Source: Lentzea sp. NBRC 105346
GTDB lineage: Bacteria > Actinomycetota > Actinomycetes > Mycobacteriales > Pseudonocardiaceae
Assembly (NCBI RefSeq): GCF_030269605.1
Contig: NZ_BSTQ01000002.1
Span: 372,001 to 436,000, forward strand
Length of the DNA stretch: 64,000 nucleotides
Reading direction: 5' to 3'
Shown here: piece by piece, positions 33,085 to 46,500 of the stretch
How positions within the stretch are numbered: position 1 is the stretch's first letter
Layout: each line of letters opens with the position of its first letter
Translations under genes and position numbers: made by a program
Notes under the pieces: model-generated
Databases searched by the model: none
Told to the model about the DNA's origin: nothing
The model's input: only the letters and a program-made list of their open reading frames with translations

Positions 33085-34143
33085 TCAGTACCGGACCAGT
33101 GCGGTCTCGATCGTGGAACCCGGTCCCATCGTCATGAACACGCCGTAGTCGCCGGGGCTGACGACGTTCTCGTCCAGCAGCCGCCCGAAGGAGAACAGGA
33201 ACGAGCCGCTGGAGAGATTTCCGTGGTCGCGCAGCACGCTCATCGTGTGCCGCACGTCGTGCTTGGTGAGGCCGAGGTTCACGCTCACCGAGTCGATGAC
33301 CTTCTTGCCGCCGGAATGGATGATCCAGTGCGCGACGTCGCTGCGCCGCACACCCGTGCCCGCCAGCAGTTCGCCGATGACGGTCTCGGCGTTGGCGCCG
33401 ACGACGTACGGGACGTCGCGGTCGAGATAGAAGCTGAACTTACCGGCCTCGTCGTCCCAGTCGTAGCGCATCGCCTCGAGCGCCTCGGGGATGATGCGGC
33501 TGGAGAACTTCAGCAGCTCCGGCCCCTCCCCCTCCTCGCCGGCGCGCAACGCGACCGCCGCGGCGCCGTCGCCGAACAGGCTGTTGACGATCGCGGTGCG
33601 CATGGTGCCGTCGAAAACGTAGGCGGCGGAACACACTTCGACGCACACCATCACGGCCAGCTCGCCGGGGTGAGCGGCGGCCCAGGTGGCGGTGGCGGTC
33701 AGCCCGTTGAGCCCGGCGTTGCAGCCCATGCCGACCACGTCGAGCCTGCTCGTCGACTGCGCGAGGCCCAGATCCTTGATGATGCGGGCACTGATTCCGG
33801 GCGTGAGGAAACCGGTTGTCGTGACGCAGCACAGGTATTTGACGTCCGACAGGTCGGCGCCGGTCTCCTTGAGACACGCCTGGACCGCGCGTGAACCCAT
33901 GTCGACGGCGTTTCTTGTGTGCTTCCGCAGGAGCTCGCCCTGCGTCTCGGTCTGGGGCACCCCGTCCGGGCCGCGCGGCGGCAGGGTCAGGTTGCGGCGT
34001 TCGATCGCGCTGTTGCGGAACACCGCGCGGATGCGCTCGTCGGAGATCGAGAAGATGTCGAGCAGCTCCTCCTGGGTGTAGGAGTCCTCGGTGACGGCCG
34101 TGCCGTTGCCGATGATCTTCGGTCGGGTGGTGGTCAGCATCAT
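33085..34143 (-). CDS. dpgA: DpgA-type type III polyketide synthase
   Basis: The product is 352 aa. This chalcone-synthase-fold enzyme condenses four malonyl-CoA toward 3,5-dihydroxyphenylacetyl-CoA. Cys141 in VVGMGCNAGLNG is the nucleophile; His in HWIIHSGGKKVID and Asn in DHGNLSSGS complete the triad. The C-terminal GDYGVFMTMGPGSTIET is typical. The start is placed at the first ATG of an ATGATG pair; a coupled start at 34161 overlapping the PKS stop is also possible. With dpgB and dpgD but no dpgC (the dioxygenase), the pathway should stop at the arylacetyl-CoA. Confidence 0.93.
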   Translation of the reverse strand: MMLTTTRPKIIGNGTAVTEDSYTQEELLDIFSISDERIRAVFRNSAIERRNLTLPPRGPDGVPQTETQGELLRKHTRNAVDMGSRAVQACLKETGADLSDVKYLCCVTTTGFLTPGISARIIKDLGLAQSTSRLDVVGMGCNAGLNGLTATATWAAAHPGELAVMVCVEVCSAAYVFDGTMRTAIVNSLFGDGAAAVALRAGEEGEGPELLKFSSRIIPEALEAMRYDWDDEAGKFSFYLDRDVPYVVGANAETVIGELLAGTGVRRSDVAHWIIHSGGKKVIDSVSVNLGLTKHDVRHTMSVLRDHGNLSSGSFLFSFGRLLDENVVSPGDYGVFMTMGPGSTIETALVRY

Positions 34144-34157
34144 CTCGTCAACACCTC

Positions 34158-37100
34158 TCATCCGAGCCAGTCGTGCACGACGCTCGCGGTGTGCTCGTTC
34201 ATCATCGTGAAGTGGTCGCCGGGCACGTCGATCACGTCGTGCGCGTACTCCCACGCCGCCCGCCAGCCGTCGACCGGCGCGCCCAGCGGTTCGGTCGCGC
34301 GCACCAGCAACGTCCTGGCGCGCACCGGTTCCGGCCGATGGTTCGCGTACAGCTCGCCGTACGCGGCCATCGCGGTGAGCCGGTGGTCGTCGATCGGACC
34401 GGTCAGCTTTGTTCGCAGGTCGTCGTGCCAGGCCCTGATGGTCGGCTCGCTCAAGACGTCCAGCAGCACCAACGCCTCCGGGAACACTCCCCTGGCCTCC
34501 AGGTGCCGCGTCAGCGCGTGCGCCACCACGCCACCGGCCGAGTGTCCTATCAGGACTGTTCCCTTGGTGATCAGTTCGGCCTGTTTTTCGATGAGTGCCT
34601 CGAGGCTTTCCGGCAGCGGCTCGCCGGGTTTGAACCCGGGCTGCCCGAAGGCGCTGACCGCCCTGCCGTTCTTCGTGAACGGCAGGAATTCGTGCGGTCC
34701 CGCGGTCGCCACGAGCCCGCCGCAGCCGATCAACGCCGGGCCTCGTCCTTCGGCGAGCTTGACGAGCTCGATGCCCTGGTTCTTGCGGGGACGCAGCCGG
34801 GCGGCTTCCTTGAGCAGGGTGGTGATGTCGGTTCCGCTCCGGAACAGCTCGCTGATCAGGCTCGCCGGTACGGCTTTTTCGAGGTGCTCGGCCAGGTCGG
34901 CGGGCGTGGGGTGGTCGTAGATCAGCGTGGTGGGCAGCTCGCGGCCGATCGCGGTCTGCAGTGCGCGGCGGAACCGGGCGGTGGTGAGCGAGTCGAAGCC
35001 GAGTTCGAGGAACTTGCGATCGGGGTCGATCTCGGTGTGCCCGAGGACCTTCTTCGCGATGCTCTTGATCGTGCCGAGAATGCTCTCGTCTTCTGTCGGC
35101 TCGTGGATTTGGATTGGTGTGTCCGGCCAGAACCTTTTGTGCTGGAACGGGTAGGTCGGCAGGTCGATCCGCTGTCCGCCCCGGTACTCGTCCGGTTTGC
35201 CGCCGGTGGCCAGCAGGGTCGCGCGGGCGCGGGCCGGGTCGGTGCTGTCGATGAAGACGGCGTGCGGGTCGGTCACGCAGTCGGCGGCGAGTGCGGTGAG
35301 CTCGGTGCCCGGCCCGATCTCGACGAACCTGCTCACGCCGGTGAGCTTCCTGATGCCGTCGTAGAAGCGGACGGGTTCGACGATCTGCCGCACCCAGTAC
35401 TCGTCGCAGTTCGTGGCACAGCGGAAGTCGTCGAGCATCGGCTGCATCAGCGGTGAGTGGAATGCGTGACTCACGTTCAACCGCTTGGCGCGCATGCCTT
35501 TGACGAGCTCTTCGAGCTCCTTCTCGTCGCCGCTCAGCACCAGCGAGGCTGGCCCGTTGATCGCCGCGATGCTGACGTTGTCCGGCAGCGGCGGCAAGTC
35601 GTTCTCCTTGGCACGCACCGCGTACATCGCGCCGCCGCGCGGGAGGTTCTGCATCAGCCTCGCGCGGGCGTTGATGATCGTGCATGCCTCGTCGAGGTTC
35701 AGGGTTCCCGCGACGTGTGCGGCCGCGATCTCGCCGACGGAGTGGCCGAGCACGCGGTCGGGTTTGACGCCCCATTCTTCGTACAGCCGCACGAGCGCGA
35801 CCTGGAACGCGAAGAGCGCCGGCTGCGCGTGGCCGGTCTGGTCGACGGGCAGGTCCGGGATCTCCAGCTTGCTTGTGACCTCGTCCCACGCTTCGGCGAA
35901 CACGGGGTACTTCTCGCACAGCTCCCGCCCCATGCCGGGCCTCTGCGTGCCCTGGCCGGAGAACAGGAACGCCGTCCCGCCCTCGACCGCGACACCTTCG
36001 GCGAGCACCTCTCCGTCCACCAGGACCGCACGGTGCGGGAGGAGCGCCCGCGTGGTGGCCAACGAGAACCCGACGTCGAGGGGCGTGGCCTCCACGGCCT
36101 TCACCCGCTCCACCAGCACCCGCAACGCCCCGGCCGACTTGGCCGACACCACCAGCGGAACCGAGTTATCCACAGATCGCCCAGCGGCCGCCCGAGCCCC
36201 CTCCAAACTCGATACGCTGGAAAACGGGGGGATCCCCGTCGCGGCGGCTTCCAAGATCACGTGCGCGTTGGTGCCGCTGACCCCGAACGCGGAGACGGCC
36301 GCCCGGCGCGGGCGGTCGACCGCCGGCCAGGGGCGCGCGGAGGTCAGCAAGGAGACCGCGCCGCTCGCCCAGTCGACCTCGGGCGTCGGCCGGTCGACGT
36401 GCAGGGTCTGCGGCAGCAGTCCGTGCTGCATGGCGTGCACCATCTTGATCACGCCGCCGGCCCCGGACGCGGCCTGCGCGTGCCCCATGTTGGACTTCAA
36501 AGACCCCAGCCACACCGGAGCAGATCGCTGCCCGTAGGTGGCCAGCAACGCACGCGCCTCGATCGGGTCGCCCAACCGAGTCCCGGTACCGTGCGCCTCA
36601 ACGGCATCGATGTCCGAAGTAGACAGGCCAGCCGAAGCCAGCGCGGCACGGATCACCCGTTCCTGCGCGCGGCCGCTCGGTGCGGTGAGCCCGTTGGACG
36701 CGCCGTCCTGGTTGATCGCCGAACCACGGACCACGGCGAGCACGCGGTGCCCGTTGCGTTCGGCGTCGGAAAGCCGTTCGAGCAGCAACACGCCGACACC
36801 TTCGGCCCAGCCCGTGCCATCAGCCGTCGATGAGAACGACTTGCACCGGCCGTCCGCCGCCATCCCGCCCTGGCTGGTGAACTCGAGGAAGATGCCGGGC
36901 GTCGCCATCACGGTCACGCCACCGGCGACGGCGAGCGAGCAGTCACCGCGCCGCAAAGCCCCCGCGGCGAGGTGCAGTGCGACGAGCGAACCGGAGCACG
37001 CGGTGTCCACGGTCACCGCGGGCCCTTCGAGGCCGAGCGAGTAGGCGACGCGTCCGGACACGACGCTGACGACGTTGCCGGTCGCGATGTGCCCGTCGAG

Positions 37101-37550
37101 CTGTGCCCGCAACGGCGGCAGCAACGACAGGTACTCCTGCGAGTTGGTCGCCGCGAAGACACCGGTCCGGCTGCCGCGCACCGAAAGCGGGTCGATTCCC
37201 GCGCGTTCGAACAGCTCCCAGGAGACCTCCAAGAACAGCCGCTGTTGCGGGTCCATCGCGAGCGCTTCCCGTGGCGAGATGCCGAAGAACTCCGCGTCGA
37301 ACCCGGCGACGTCGTCGAGGAACCCGCCCGGCCACGCGCGTTCCCAGCGGTCCGACGGTGCCACCACGTCCCGGCCCGAGCGTGCGATCTCCCACAGGTC
37401 CCCGGGCGATCGCACGCCGCCGGGGTAACGGCAGCTCATGCCGATGATCGCGATCGGCTCCGACTCGATCTCGGCGAGCCGGCGCTTGGTCTTGCGCAGG
37501 TCGGCCATGACGAGCTTCAGGTTGTCCAGCAGCTGTTTCGTGTCGGCCAT
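34158..37550 (-). CDS. Type I PKS, terminal module KS-AT-ACP-TE
   Basis: The product is 1130 aa. An N-terminal coiled-coil docking segment (1-30) is followed by a KS (about 31-430; active Cys near 185 in DTACSGSLV), an AT (about 455-790; GHSVGE and malonyl-type HAFH near 695), an ACP (about 815-895; LGFDSLTT) and a thioesterase (about 905-1130; GHSAGG near 1003, GDHFTMM His near 1117). There is no reductive domain, so a beta-keto group should remain before TE release. The AT is shortened by roughly 15 residues after the HAFH region. The ATG is 1 bp after the preceding PKS stop. The final gene product releases the chain by hydrolysis or cyclisation. Confidence 0.94.
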   Translation of the reverse strand: MADTKQLLDNLKLVMADLRKTKRRLAEIESEPIAIIGMSCRYPGGVRSPGDLWEIARSGRDVVAPSDRWERAWPGGFLDDVAGFDAEFFGISPREALAMDPQQRLFLEVSWELFERAGIDPLSVRGSRTGVFAATNSQEYLSLLPPLRAQLDGHIATGNVVSVVSGRVAYSLGLEGPAVTVDTACSGSLVALHLAAGALRRGDCSLAVAGGVTVMATPGIFLEFTSQGGMAADGRCKSFSSTADGTGWAEGVGVLLLERLSDAERNGHRVLAVVRGSAINQDGASNGLTAPSGRAQERVIRAALASAGLSTSDIDAVEAHGTGTRLGDPIEARALLATYGQRSAPVWLGSLKSNMGHAQAASGAGGVIKMVHAMQHGLLPQTLHVDRPTPEVDWASGAVSLLTSARPWPAVDRPRRAAVSAFGVSGTNAHVILEAAATGIPPFSSVSSLEGARAAAGRSVDNSVPLVVSAKSAGALRVLVERVKAVEATPLDVGFSLATTRALLPHRAVLVDGEVLAEGVAVEGGTAFLFSGQGTQRPGMGRELCEKYPVFAEAWDEVTSKLEIPDLPVDQTGHAQPALFAFQVALVRLYEEWGVKPDRVLGHSVGEIAAAHVAGTLNLDEACTIINARARLMQNLPRGGAMYAVRAKENDLPPLPDNVSIAAINGPASLVLSGDEKELEELVKGMRAKRLNVSHAFHSPLMQPMLDDFRCATNCDEYWVRQIVEPVRFYDGIRKLTGVSRFVEIGPGTELTALAADCVTDPHAVFIDSTDPARARATLLATGGKPDEYRGGQRIDLPTYPFQHKRFWPDTPIQIHEPTEDESILGTIKSIAKKVLGHTEIDPDRKFLELGFDSLTTARFRRALQTAIGRELPTTLIYDHPTPADLAEHLEKAVPASLISELFRSGTDITTLLKEAARLRPRKNQGIELVKLAEGRGPALIGCGGLVATAGPHEFLPFTKNGRAVSAFGQPGFKPGEPLPESLEALIEKQAELITKGTVLIGHSAGGVVAHALTRHLEARGVFPEALVLLDVLSEPTIRAWHDDLRTKLTGPIDDHRLTAMAAYGELYANHRPEPVRARTLLVRATEPLGAPVDGWRAAWEYAHDVIDVPGDHFTMMNEHTASVVHDWLG
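36160..36252. repeat. KS-AT linker element, short copy
   Basis: This is a truncated copy of the linker element found in the other PKS modules. It keeps one TTATCCACAG (36166-36175) and the GGGGGGATCCCCG-containing end that encodes [11 protein letters not shown]. It is in frame between KS and AT. Confidence 0.7.
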
Positions 37551-37551
37551 G

Positions 37552-40500
37552 TCAGCCGACCTCCCGGCTGATGATCTCCAGCAGCTCGTCGGCCGAGACG
37601 TCCGCGAGATCGTCGTCGGCGGACTTGTCCCACCTCGCGAGCAACGCCCGCAACCTCGCCGCCGCCTCCTCGCGTTCGGTGTCGGGCATCGCTTCGAACG
37701 CCGTCTCCAGCTCGCCGAGGACGTCGGTCGTGGGGTGGAGCAACTGCTCCAGATGGTGCGCGAGCGCTGCCGGCGTTGGATGGTCGAACACGAGCGTCGA
37801 GGGCAGCGTCAGACCCGTGTCGGCGCTGAGGTGGTTGCGCAGTTCGACCGCGGTCAGCGAGTCGAACCCCATGTCGTTGAAGGCTTTCTCCACGTCCACA
37901 ACAGACGAGTGGCCCAACACGTCCGCTACCCGTTGCCGCACCACGTCGAGCAAACGCTTGCTGTCCACAGCGGACTCTGATGGTTGGAAGGCCTCGAACA
38001 GCGGGCTGGGCCGGGCGGAGGTGAACGTGGGCAGGAACCGCGGCCAGTCGACGTGCGCGACGGTCAGGTTCCCGTCGTAGGCGACCGCGGCGACGGCCAC
38101 CTCCGGCGCCATCAGCTCGAGCCCGCGTTTGCGCAGGAAGTCGCGGATCTCCGCGCTCTCCCCCATGCCACCGTCGTCCCACGGTCCCCACGCGATCGAC
38201 GTCGCGGCCAGGCCGCGGGCGCGGCGCCGGGCGGCGAGCGCGTCGAGGTGGGCGTTGGCGGCGGCGTAGGCCGGTTGATAGGCGCTGCCCCAGGTCGCCG
38301 AGATCGAGGAGAACAGCACGAACGCGTCGAGCGGCTCGTCGAACACCTCGTCGAGGTTGTTCGCGCCGGCGACCTTGCCGTGCAGCACGGTCGCGAAGTC
38401 GCCGACCGTGCTGTCGGCCAGCCGCTCGTGCTGACCGACACCCGCGGCGTGCACGACGGCAGTGATCGTCGTGCCGTCGGCGCGCAGCTTCTCGACGAGC
38501 CCGGCGAGCGCGTCCCGATCGGCGACGTCCAGCGTCTCCACCGTCACCCGCACCCCGAGTTCGTCGAGCGCGTTCAACACCAAGGCATCCGCACCGCGCC
38601 GGCTGACCAGCACGAGGTGCTCGGCGCCGTGGCGAGCCGCCCACGTCGCGACGCGCATACCGAGCGCGCCGGTGCCACCGGTGATCAACACTGTGCCACG
38701 CGGCCGCCATTTCGCCGTCGCTTCGGCGGGCACGAGCCGCCGCGCGTACACGCCGTCCTCGCGGATCGACACCTGGTCCTCGGTGCCCGTGACCACGCGG
38801 CACAGCCGTTCGACGTCGGGCACGGCCAGGTCGACGAGACCGCCCCAGCGTTCGGGGTGCTCCAGCGCCGCCACGCGACCGAGCCCCCAGATCTGGGCCT
38901 GTTCCGCGCTGTCGTCGTTGGTAACGCACCACAGTCGTGCGGTGCTGCCGATGTCGCCGAGCGCCTGCGTGAGCAGAACCGTGCCCGCGAGGCCCGCGCT
39001 GATCTCGCCGTGCGGCGTCGTGTCGAACGCCAGCAACGAGATCACGCCGTCGAACTGCCGGTGCCGCAACAGGTCCGCAAGCTTCGCCCGGTCGAGATCT
39101 TCTTTCCGGATGACCAGTCGTGAGAACGGGAGCTGCAGTTCCTCGTCGTAGGCGATGACGAGCCAGTTGCCCGCCTTCGTCGCGGGTTCGGCGACTCGCC
39201 GCCACTCGACCCGGTACCGCCACGGATCCACTGTGGACTGCCGACCGAGCCAGAAGCGCTGTCGCTGGAACGGGTACGTGGGCACGTCCACGATGCGGCC
39301 GCCCTCGAACATCGCGGCCCAGTCGACCTCCGCACCCAGCACGAAGAGCTCGGCGACCGCTTTGACAAGGGTTTCCGGTTCTGCTTTTCCGGCTCGCAGT
39401 GCCGGGACGCAGCCGTCGACCAAGGCGGTGAGCGCGGCGTCCGGTCCGACCTCAAGAAACCTTTTGGCACCGGTTTCGGTGACGTCGTCCGCGAATCGAA
39501 CGCGTTCGCGCACCTGCCGCACCCAGTACTCGGGGTCGTCGCAGTCGAGGGTGCGGACGATGCCGCGGAACTCGTCCAGCATCGGCTCCATGTGCGCGGA
39601 GTGGAAGGCGTGCGACACCTTGAGCCGCTTGCCGCCGAACCGTTCCGCGACCGGCCGCACAACGTCCTCGTCGCCCGCGAGAACGAGCGAGCGGGGCCCG
39701 TTGATCGCGGCGATCTCGACGCCGTCGGGGATCTCGGCCTCCGTCGCCCGCACGGCGTACATGACGCCGGGCCGCATCTCGCTCATCAGCCGGGCCCGCG
39801 CGGCGACGAGCGTGCAGGCGTCGTCGAGCGACAGCCTGTCCGCGACGTGTGCCGCGGAGATCTCACCGATCGAGTGGCCGACAAGGTGGTCTGCTCGCAG
39901 TCCCCACGACTCGAGCAGCCGGAACAGCGCCACCTGCAACGTGAACAGCGCGGGCTGCGCGAACCGCGTCTCGTCCAGGCCGTCACCCGACCACATCACG
40001 TCGCGGATCGGCCGGTCGAGCAGCTGGTCGAACCGCCGGCACACCCGGTCGAACGCGTCGGCGAACACCGGGAACGCCTCGTACAGCCCACGCCCCATGC
40101 CGGCGCGCTGCGTTCCCTGCCCGGAGAACAGGAACGCCGTCGCCCCCTCGCGCGCCATCCCCTTCGCGATCACCTCACCCGCGCGCAGCACCGCCCGGTG
40201 ATCGAACCGAGCCCGCGCGGTCGCCAGCGTGAACGCGACGTCCAGCGGATCCCCCTCCGCCACCCGCACCTTCGCGATCAGCGCATCCAACGCAGCCTCA
40301 GACTTCGCCGACACCACCATCGGAATCGATCCCGCCTGGCCCCCCGCCGGGGGGCGCGAAGCCCCCTTCTTAAGCGTCTCACGGGGGTCCGACAAAACCG
40401 GCTCGAAGGCGCCGCTGACCAGCGAGTTATCCACAGCCGACGAGTTGTCCACAGATCGCCCGGCGGCCGCCCGATCCCCCTCCAAACTCGATACGCTGGA

Positions 40501-43500
40501 AAACGGGGGGATCCCCGTCGCGGCGGCCGCCTCCAAGATCACGTGGGCGTTCGTGCCGCTGACCCCAAAAGAGGACACACCGGCCCGACGGGTGGTCGAG
40601 TCCCACGGGCGGGCGGCGGTAAGCAGAGAGACGTTGCCAACGGTCCAGTCGACCTCGGGCGTGGGTTCGGATACGTGCAGGGTGCGCGGAAGAACCCCGT
40701 GCCGCATCGCCATGACCATCTTGATCACGCCGGCCGCCCCCGAAGCGGCCTGCGTGTGGCCGATGTTGGACTTCAAGGACCCCAGCCACACCGGAGCAGA
40801 CCGCTGCCCATAGGTAGCGAGCAGCGCCTGCGCCTCGATCGGATCACCCAGCCGAGTCCCGGTCCCGTGCCCCTCAACGACATCGACGTCCGAAGTGGAC
40901 AGACCGGCGCGTTGCAACGCCGCGCGAATCACGCGTTGCTGCGAAGGACCGTTGGGCGCCGTGAGCCCGTTGGACGCGCCATCGGAGTTCACCGCCGACC
41001 CGCGGATGACCGCGTGCACGCGGTGGCCGTTGCGCCGCGCGTCGGAAAGACGTTCCAGCAACAGCAGAGCGACACCTTCCCCCCAGCCCGTGCCGTCGGC
41101 CGACGAGGAGAACGACTTGCACCGGCCGTCCGCGGCCATGCCGCCCTGCCTGCTGAACTCGGCGAACACCGTCGGCGTCGCCATCACCGCGACACCACCC
41201 GCGAGCGCCATCGCGCACTCACCACGCCGCAGCGCCTCGGCCGCGGTGTGCAGCGCGACCAGCGACGACGAGCACGCCGTGTCGATCGACAACGCAGGCC
41301 CCTCGAGGCCGAGCGCGTAGGCGACACGGCCAGAGATCACGCTCATCGCACTGCCGGTCAGCAGGTAACCGTCCGAGTCGTCGGCGCCGAGCCCGTACAG
41401 CGACGGCGAGGCGCCGATGAACACGCCGGTCTGGCTGCCGCGCACCGACGACGGGTCGATGCCCGCGCGTTCGAGCACCTCCCACGCCATCTCCAGCACC
41501 AGCCGTTGCTGCGGGTCCATCGCCACCGCCTCGCGCGGCGAGATGCCGAAGAAGTCCGCGTCGAACGAGTCCGCGTCGCGCACGAACCCGCCTTCGTCGG
41601 TCGCGGCGCCGGTGGTGCTCCAGCCGCGGTCACGCGGGTAGGCGGCGACCGCGTCCACCTCGTCGACGAGCAGCCGCAACAGGTCTTCCGGCGACTCGAC
41701 ACCACCGGGCAACCGACATCCCATCGACACGATGGCGATCGGTTCGTCCACAGTGGATTCCGCAGCAACCTCCGTGGCGACCGAACCACTGAGGTGCGCG
41801 GCGAGCACGGCCGGCGTCGGGTGGTCGAACACGAGCGTCGCGGGCAGCCGCACGCCGAGCACCCGGCTGAGGCGGTCGCGCAGTTCCACGGCGGTGAGCG
41901 AGTCGAACCCGCCGTCGCGGAATGCCCGCCGCGCGGGCACGGCGTCCTTCGACGGGTGACCGAGCACGGCCGCCGCCTCGGACCGGATCAGGTCGAGCAG
42001 TTCGGTCTCGGCCAGCGCGACCGCCGTCTCCTCGACCACGTCCTCGCTGAACTCCGCGAGCAGCGGACTCGGCCGCAGCGCCGTGAACGTCGGGACGAAC
42101 CGCTCCCAGTCGACGTCGGCGATCGACAGGAACGTCTCGTCGTCGTCCAAAGCCTGCGCCAGCGCGGTGATCGCCAGTTCCGGGGCCATGTCGCGCATGC
42201 CGCGCCGCCGCGCCCGGTCGCCACCCGCACCGGCCGCCATACCACCCGCACCCCAAGCTCCCCATGCGATCGAGGTCGCCTTCAGCCCACGGCTACGCCG
42301 GTGTTCGGCGAGCGCGTCGAGGTAGGCGTTGGCCGCCGCGTACGGGCCGGCGCCACCGGCACCCCACACGCCCGCGTTGGACGAGAACAGCACGAACGCG
42401 TCCACGTCGCCGAGCAGCTCGTCCAGGTGCGCGGCACCGTCCACTTTGGCCGCCGCGAAGTCCTCCGGCGTGGCGTCGGCCAGCGATACCGGGTCGCCGA
42501 CGCCCGCCGCGTGGAACACCGCCGTGAAGTCGTACTGTGCGACGAGGTGCGCGAGCGCCTCGCGGTCTGTGACGTCACACGCCACGACCGTCGCGTTCAG
42601 CTCTTCGGCCAGCTCCGCGGCACCTGGCGCGTCGAGGCCGCGCCGGCTGGTGAGCACGAGCTGCTCGGCGCCGTTGCGATGCAGCCAGCGTGCGACGTGC
42701 GCGCCCACAACGCCCGTACCGCCGGTGATCAGAACCGTGCCGCGCGGCTGCCACGGCTGCGGCGTGCCCGCACGTTTCGCGCGCACGAGCCGTCGCGCGT
42801 AGGTACCCCTCGCGCGGATCGCGACCTGGTCTTCCTTGCCCGCCAGGGCATTCGCGAGCCGTTGCAGAATCCGGTCGTCGCTCTCCTCGGGCAGGTCGAT
42901 CAGGCCACCCCAGCGTTCGGGGTGCTCCAACCCGGCCACGATGCCCGCGCCCCAGATCTGCGCGCGGCGCGGGTCGGCGATCCGGTCGGACCGCCCGGTC
43001 GACACGGCCTGGCGGGTCACGCACCACAGCGGTGCGCCGACCGTGCGCAGCAGCTCCGCCACCTCGTAGGCGGACTCGGGCGCGGCCAGCACGCCGTCGA
43101 CCGGCCGGTCGCGGTCACGGGTCGTGTCGACGTGGCCGGGGAGTTCGACGTCACCGATGAGCAACCAGGTGCCGGTGAGTGTGACCGTGCTTTCGACCGT
43201 CTCCCAAGCGATCCGATAGCGCCATCCGTCCACAACAGACTCATCGCGCGAGCGCTTGCGCCACTGCGCCAGCGCCGGCGCGACCGCGCTGACCTCGTCG
43301 GGAGTGAGCGACAACGTGTCGGCGAGCGCGTCCAGGTCCTGGTGTTCGACCGCGGTCCAGAACCGCGTCTCGTCCGGGCTCGCCTGCGTTTCGGCGCGTG
43401 GCTCGGGCCAGAACCGCTGCCGCAGGAACGCCGTGGTGGGCAGCTCGACGCGCCGGCCGGTCACGCCCCACTCGACGGGCACACCGCTGACGTGTGCTTC

Positions 43501-46500
43501 GGCGAGGGAGAGCCGGATCCGGTCGAGGCCGCCCTCCTCGCGGCGCAGCGTGCCGACGACGGTCGCGTCGAGGTTCATCGACTCAGCGGTGTCGCGCAGT
43601 CCCAGGCGCAGCACGGGATGCGGGCTGACCTCGATGAAGATTCGATGCCCCTGCGTGAGGAGCGTGCGCGCCGCGGCTTCGAAGTCGACCGGCTCGCGCA
43701 GGTTGCGGTAGAGGTAGCCGGCGTCCATGCCGGCGACGTCCATCACCTCTCCGGTGACGGTCGAGCAGAACGGAATCCGCGCCGTGCCCGGAGTGATGTC
43801 GGCGAACTCGCGCTCGAGGTGCTCGCGGAGGGCGGCGACCTGCGGCGAATGCGCGGCAGTTTGTACGCCTGCGACCCGCCGCGACCGGATGCCCTCGGCC
43901 TCCACTTCGTGGTGCAGTTCGTCGAGGGCGGCCGCGTCGCCGCTGAGTGTGACCGTGGCCGGGCCGTTGACGGCGCCGATCGAGATCACGTCGGCGCGGT
44001 CGCCGATCCGGCGCAGGGCCTCGTCCTTCGACAGCGGCACGGACAGCAGTCCGCCGCGTCCGTCGATCGTCGTCAGCGCTTTGCTGCGCACGGCGATGAT
44101 CCGTGCCGCCTCCTGCAACGACAGTCCGCCGGCGACGTGCGCGGCGGCGATCTCCCCCTGGCTGTGCCCGACGACCGCGTCCGGTTCGACGCCGAAGGAC
44201 CGCCACACCGCGGCCAGCGACACCATCGTCGCGAACAGCGCGGGCTGCACTACGTCGATCCGATCGAGTTCGCCGTCGCGGAGCACGTCTTCAAGGGACC
44301 AGTCGAGGAACGGCTCGAACGCCTCGGCGCACTTCCGCACACTGTCACGGAACACCTCGCAGGTCGCCATCAGCTCGGCGGCCATCCCGCGCCACTGCGA
44401 TCCTTGACCGGGGAACACGAACACCACGCCGCCGGGGTTGACCTCGCCGCGCACCACGTGCGGCGCCGGCCGATCCTCGGCCAGCGAGCCCAACCCGTCC
44501 TCGAGCCCGGCGCCGTCCTTCGCCAGCACGACAGCCCGATGCTCGAACAACGACCGCCCGGTGATCAGCGAATACGCGACATCCTCGACGGCAAGCCCCG
44601 CCACGCCGTCCCGCAACCGCCGAGCCTGCTCCCGCAACGCCCCGGCCGATTTCGCCGACACCACCAACGGGACCGCCGCCGACGCCGCCCCCAATTCCGG
44701 CTCCAGCTTCGGAATCGATCCCGTCTGGCCCCCCGCCGGGGGGCGCGAGGTCCCCTTCTTAAGCGTCTCACGCGGGTCTGACAGATTCGGGGCCGAAAGG
44801 GAGTTATCCACAGGGGAGTTTTCGAGAATCACGTGCGCGTTGGTGCCGCTCATCCCGAACGACGAGACACCGGCTCGGCGGGGGCGGGTGACCGACGGCC
44901 AGGGGCGGGTGGCAGTGATGAGCTCGACGTTGCCCGCGGTCCAGTCGACGTGCGGGGTGGGCGCGTCGACGTGCAGCGTGCCGGGAAGTTCGCCGTGCCG
45001 CATCGCCAGCACCATCTTGATCACGCCCGCCACACCCGCCGCCTGCAGCGTGTGGCCGATGTTGGACTTGACCGATCCGACCAGCAGCGGGTCGGCCCGG
45101 TCCTGCCCGTAGGTGGCGAGCAGCGCACTCGCTTCGATCGGGTCGCCCAGCCGAGTCCCGGTGCCGTGCGCCTCGACCACATCCACGTCCGAAGTAGCCA
45201 GACCGGCATCGGCCAGCGCGGCGCGGATCACCCGCTGCTGGGCGAGTCCGTTGGGTGCGGTGAGCCCGTTGGACGCGCCGTCCTGATTGATCGCCGACCC
45301 GCGGATCACGGCAAGCACCGGATGTCCCAGCCGCTGCGCGTCGGACAGCCGTTCCACCAGCACAAGACCAGCGCCCTCACCGAACGAGGTTCCGTCGGCC
45401 GCCGCGGCGAACGGCTTGCAGCGACCATCCGCCGCGAGCCCGCCCTGCTCACCGAACTCGGTGAACACCTCGGTCGTCGGGATGATCGCGACGCCGCCGG
45501 CCAGTGCCATCGAGCACTCACCCGCGCGCAGCGCCCGCACCGCGAGGTGCAACGACACCAGCGACGACGAGCAAGCAGAGTCGATCGTGATCGCCGGGCC
45601 CTCCAGGCCGAGCGTGTAGGCGATACGTCCGGAAAGGACACTCGCGGCCGCGCCGGTCAGCACGTGTCCGTCGGCGCCGGTCACCAGCGTGCCGTAGCTC
45701 GTGGCGGTCGCGCCGACGAACACACCGATGTCCTTGCCGCGCAACGATCCCGGCGCAATGCCCGCGCGTTCGAACGACTCCCAGGCGACCTCCAGCAGCA
45801 GCCGCTGCTGCGGGTCCATCGCCAGCGCCTCTCGTGGCGAGATCCCGAAGAACGCCGCGTCGAACGAAGCCAGGTCGAGGAAGCCGCCCTCGCCCGTGAG
45901 ACTCCAGCCGCGATCAGCGGGAAAGCCCGTGATCGCATCCCCGCCGCCGGACACGAGGCGCCACAGGTCGTCGGGCGACTCGACACCGCCGGGGAACCGG
46001 CAGCCCATGGCCACGATGGCGATCGGCTCGTCGGCCGCCACCCGCACCGGTCCATCGTCGGACACACCACCGAAGAGCTCGGCGCGCAACCGGTCCGCGA
46101 GCGAGGTGGCGTCCGGATGGTCGTAGACGATCGTGGCGGGCAGCGTCAGGCCGGTCACCTTGTTCAGGCGGTCTCGCAGGTCCAGCGCGGCCAGGGAGTC
46201 GAAGCCGAGTTCCTTGAACGCACGCGCGGGCTCGACCGCCGCCGGCCCGTCGTGGCCAAGTGCCGCAGCAGCATGGCTCCGGACGAGCTCCAGCAGCTCG
46301 CGTTCACTGACCACGACCTCGCGCGGCGGCAGGATCTCGTCGAACAGGTGACTGGGCCGCCTCGACGTGAACGCGGCCGCGAACACGTCCCAGTCGACGT
46401 TCGCCACCACCAGGGAAGTCTCGTCCCGGCCGACGGCCGCGCTCATCGCGTCGATCGCGCGATGCGGATCCAACGGCACGAGCCCGCGACGTCGCAAACG

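Noticed and set aside
31622..34143. A glycopeptide antibiotic cluster because of the Dpg genes.
   Set aside because: No NRPS, DpgC, aminotransferase or P450 oxygenase is present in the window; the neighbours are type I PKS genes.
36160..36252. GGGGGGATCCCCG followed by a T-run on the coding strand, resembling an intrinsic terminator inside PKS genes.
   Set aside because: It lies in open coding frame in four modules and full-length PKS transcription is required, so a working terminator is unlikely.
39592..44781. A very long open frame on the plus strand across the large PKS gene, and similar plus-strand frames in other PKS genes.
   Set aside because: It lacks domain signatures and has no ribosome binding site. 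It arises from GC-rich codon bias opposite the real PKS gene.
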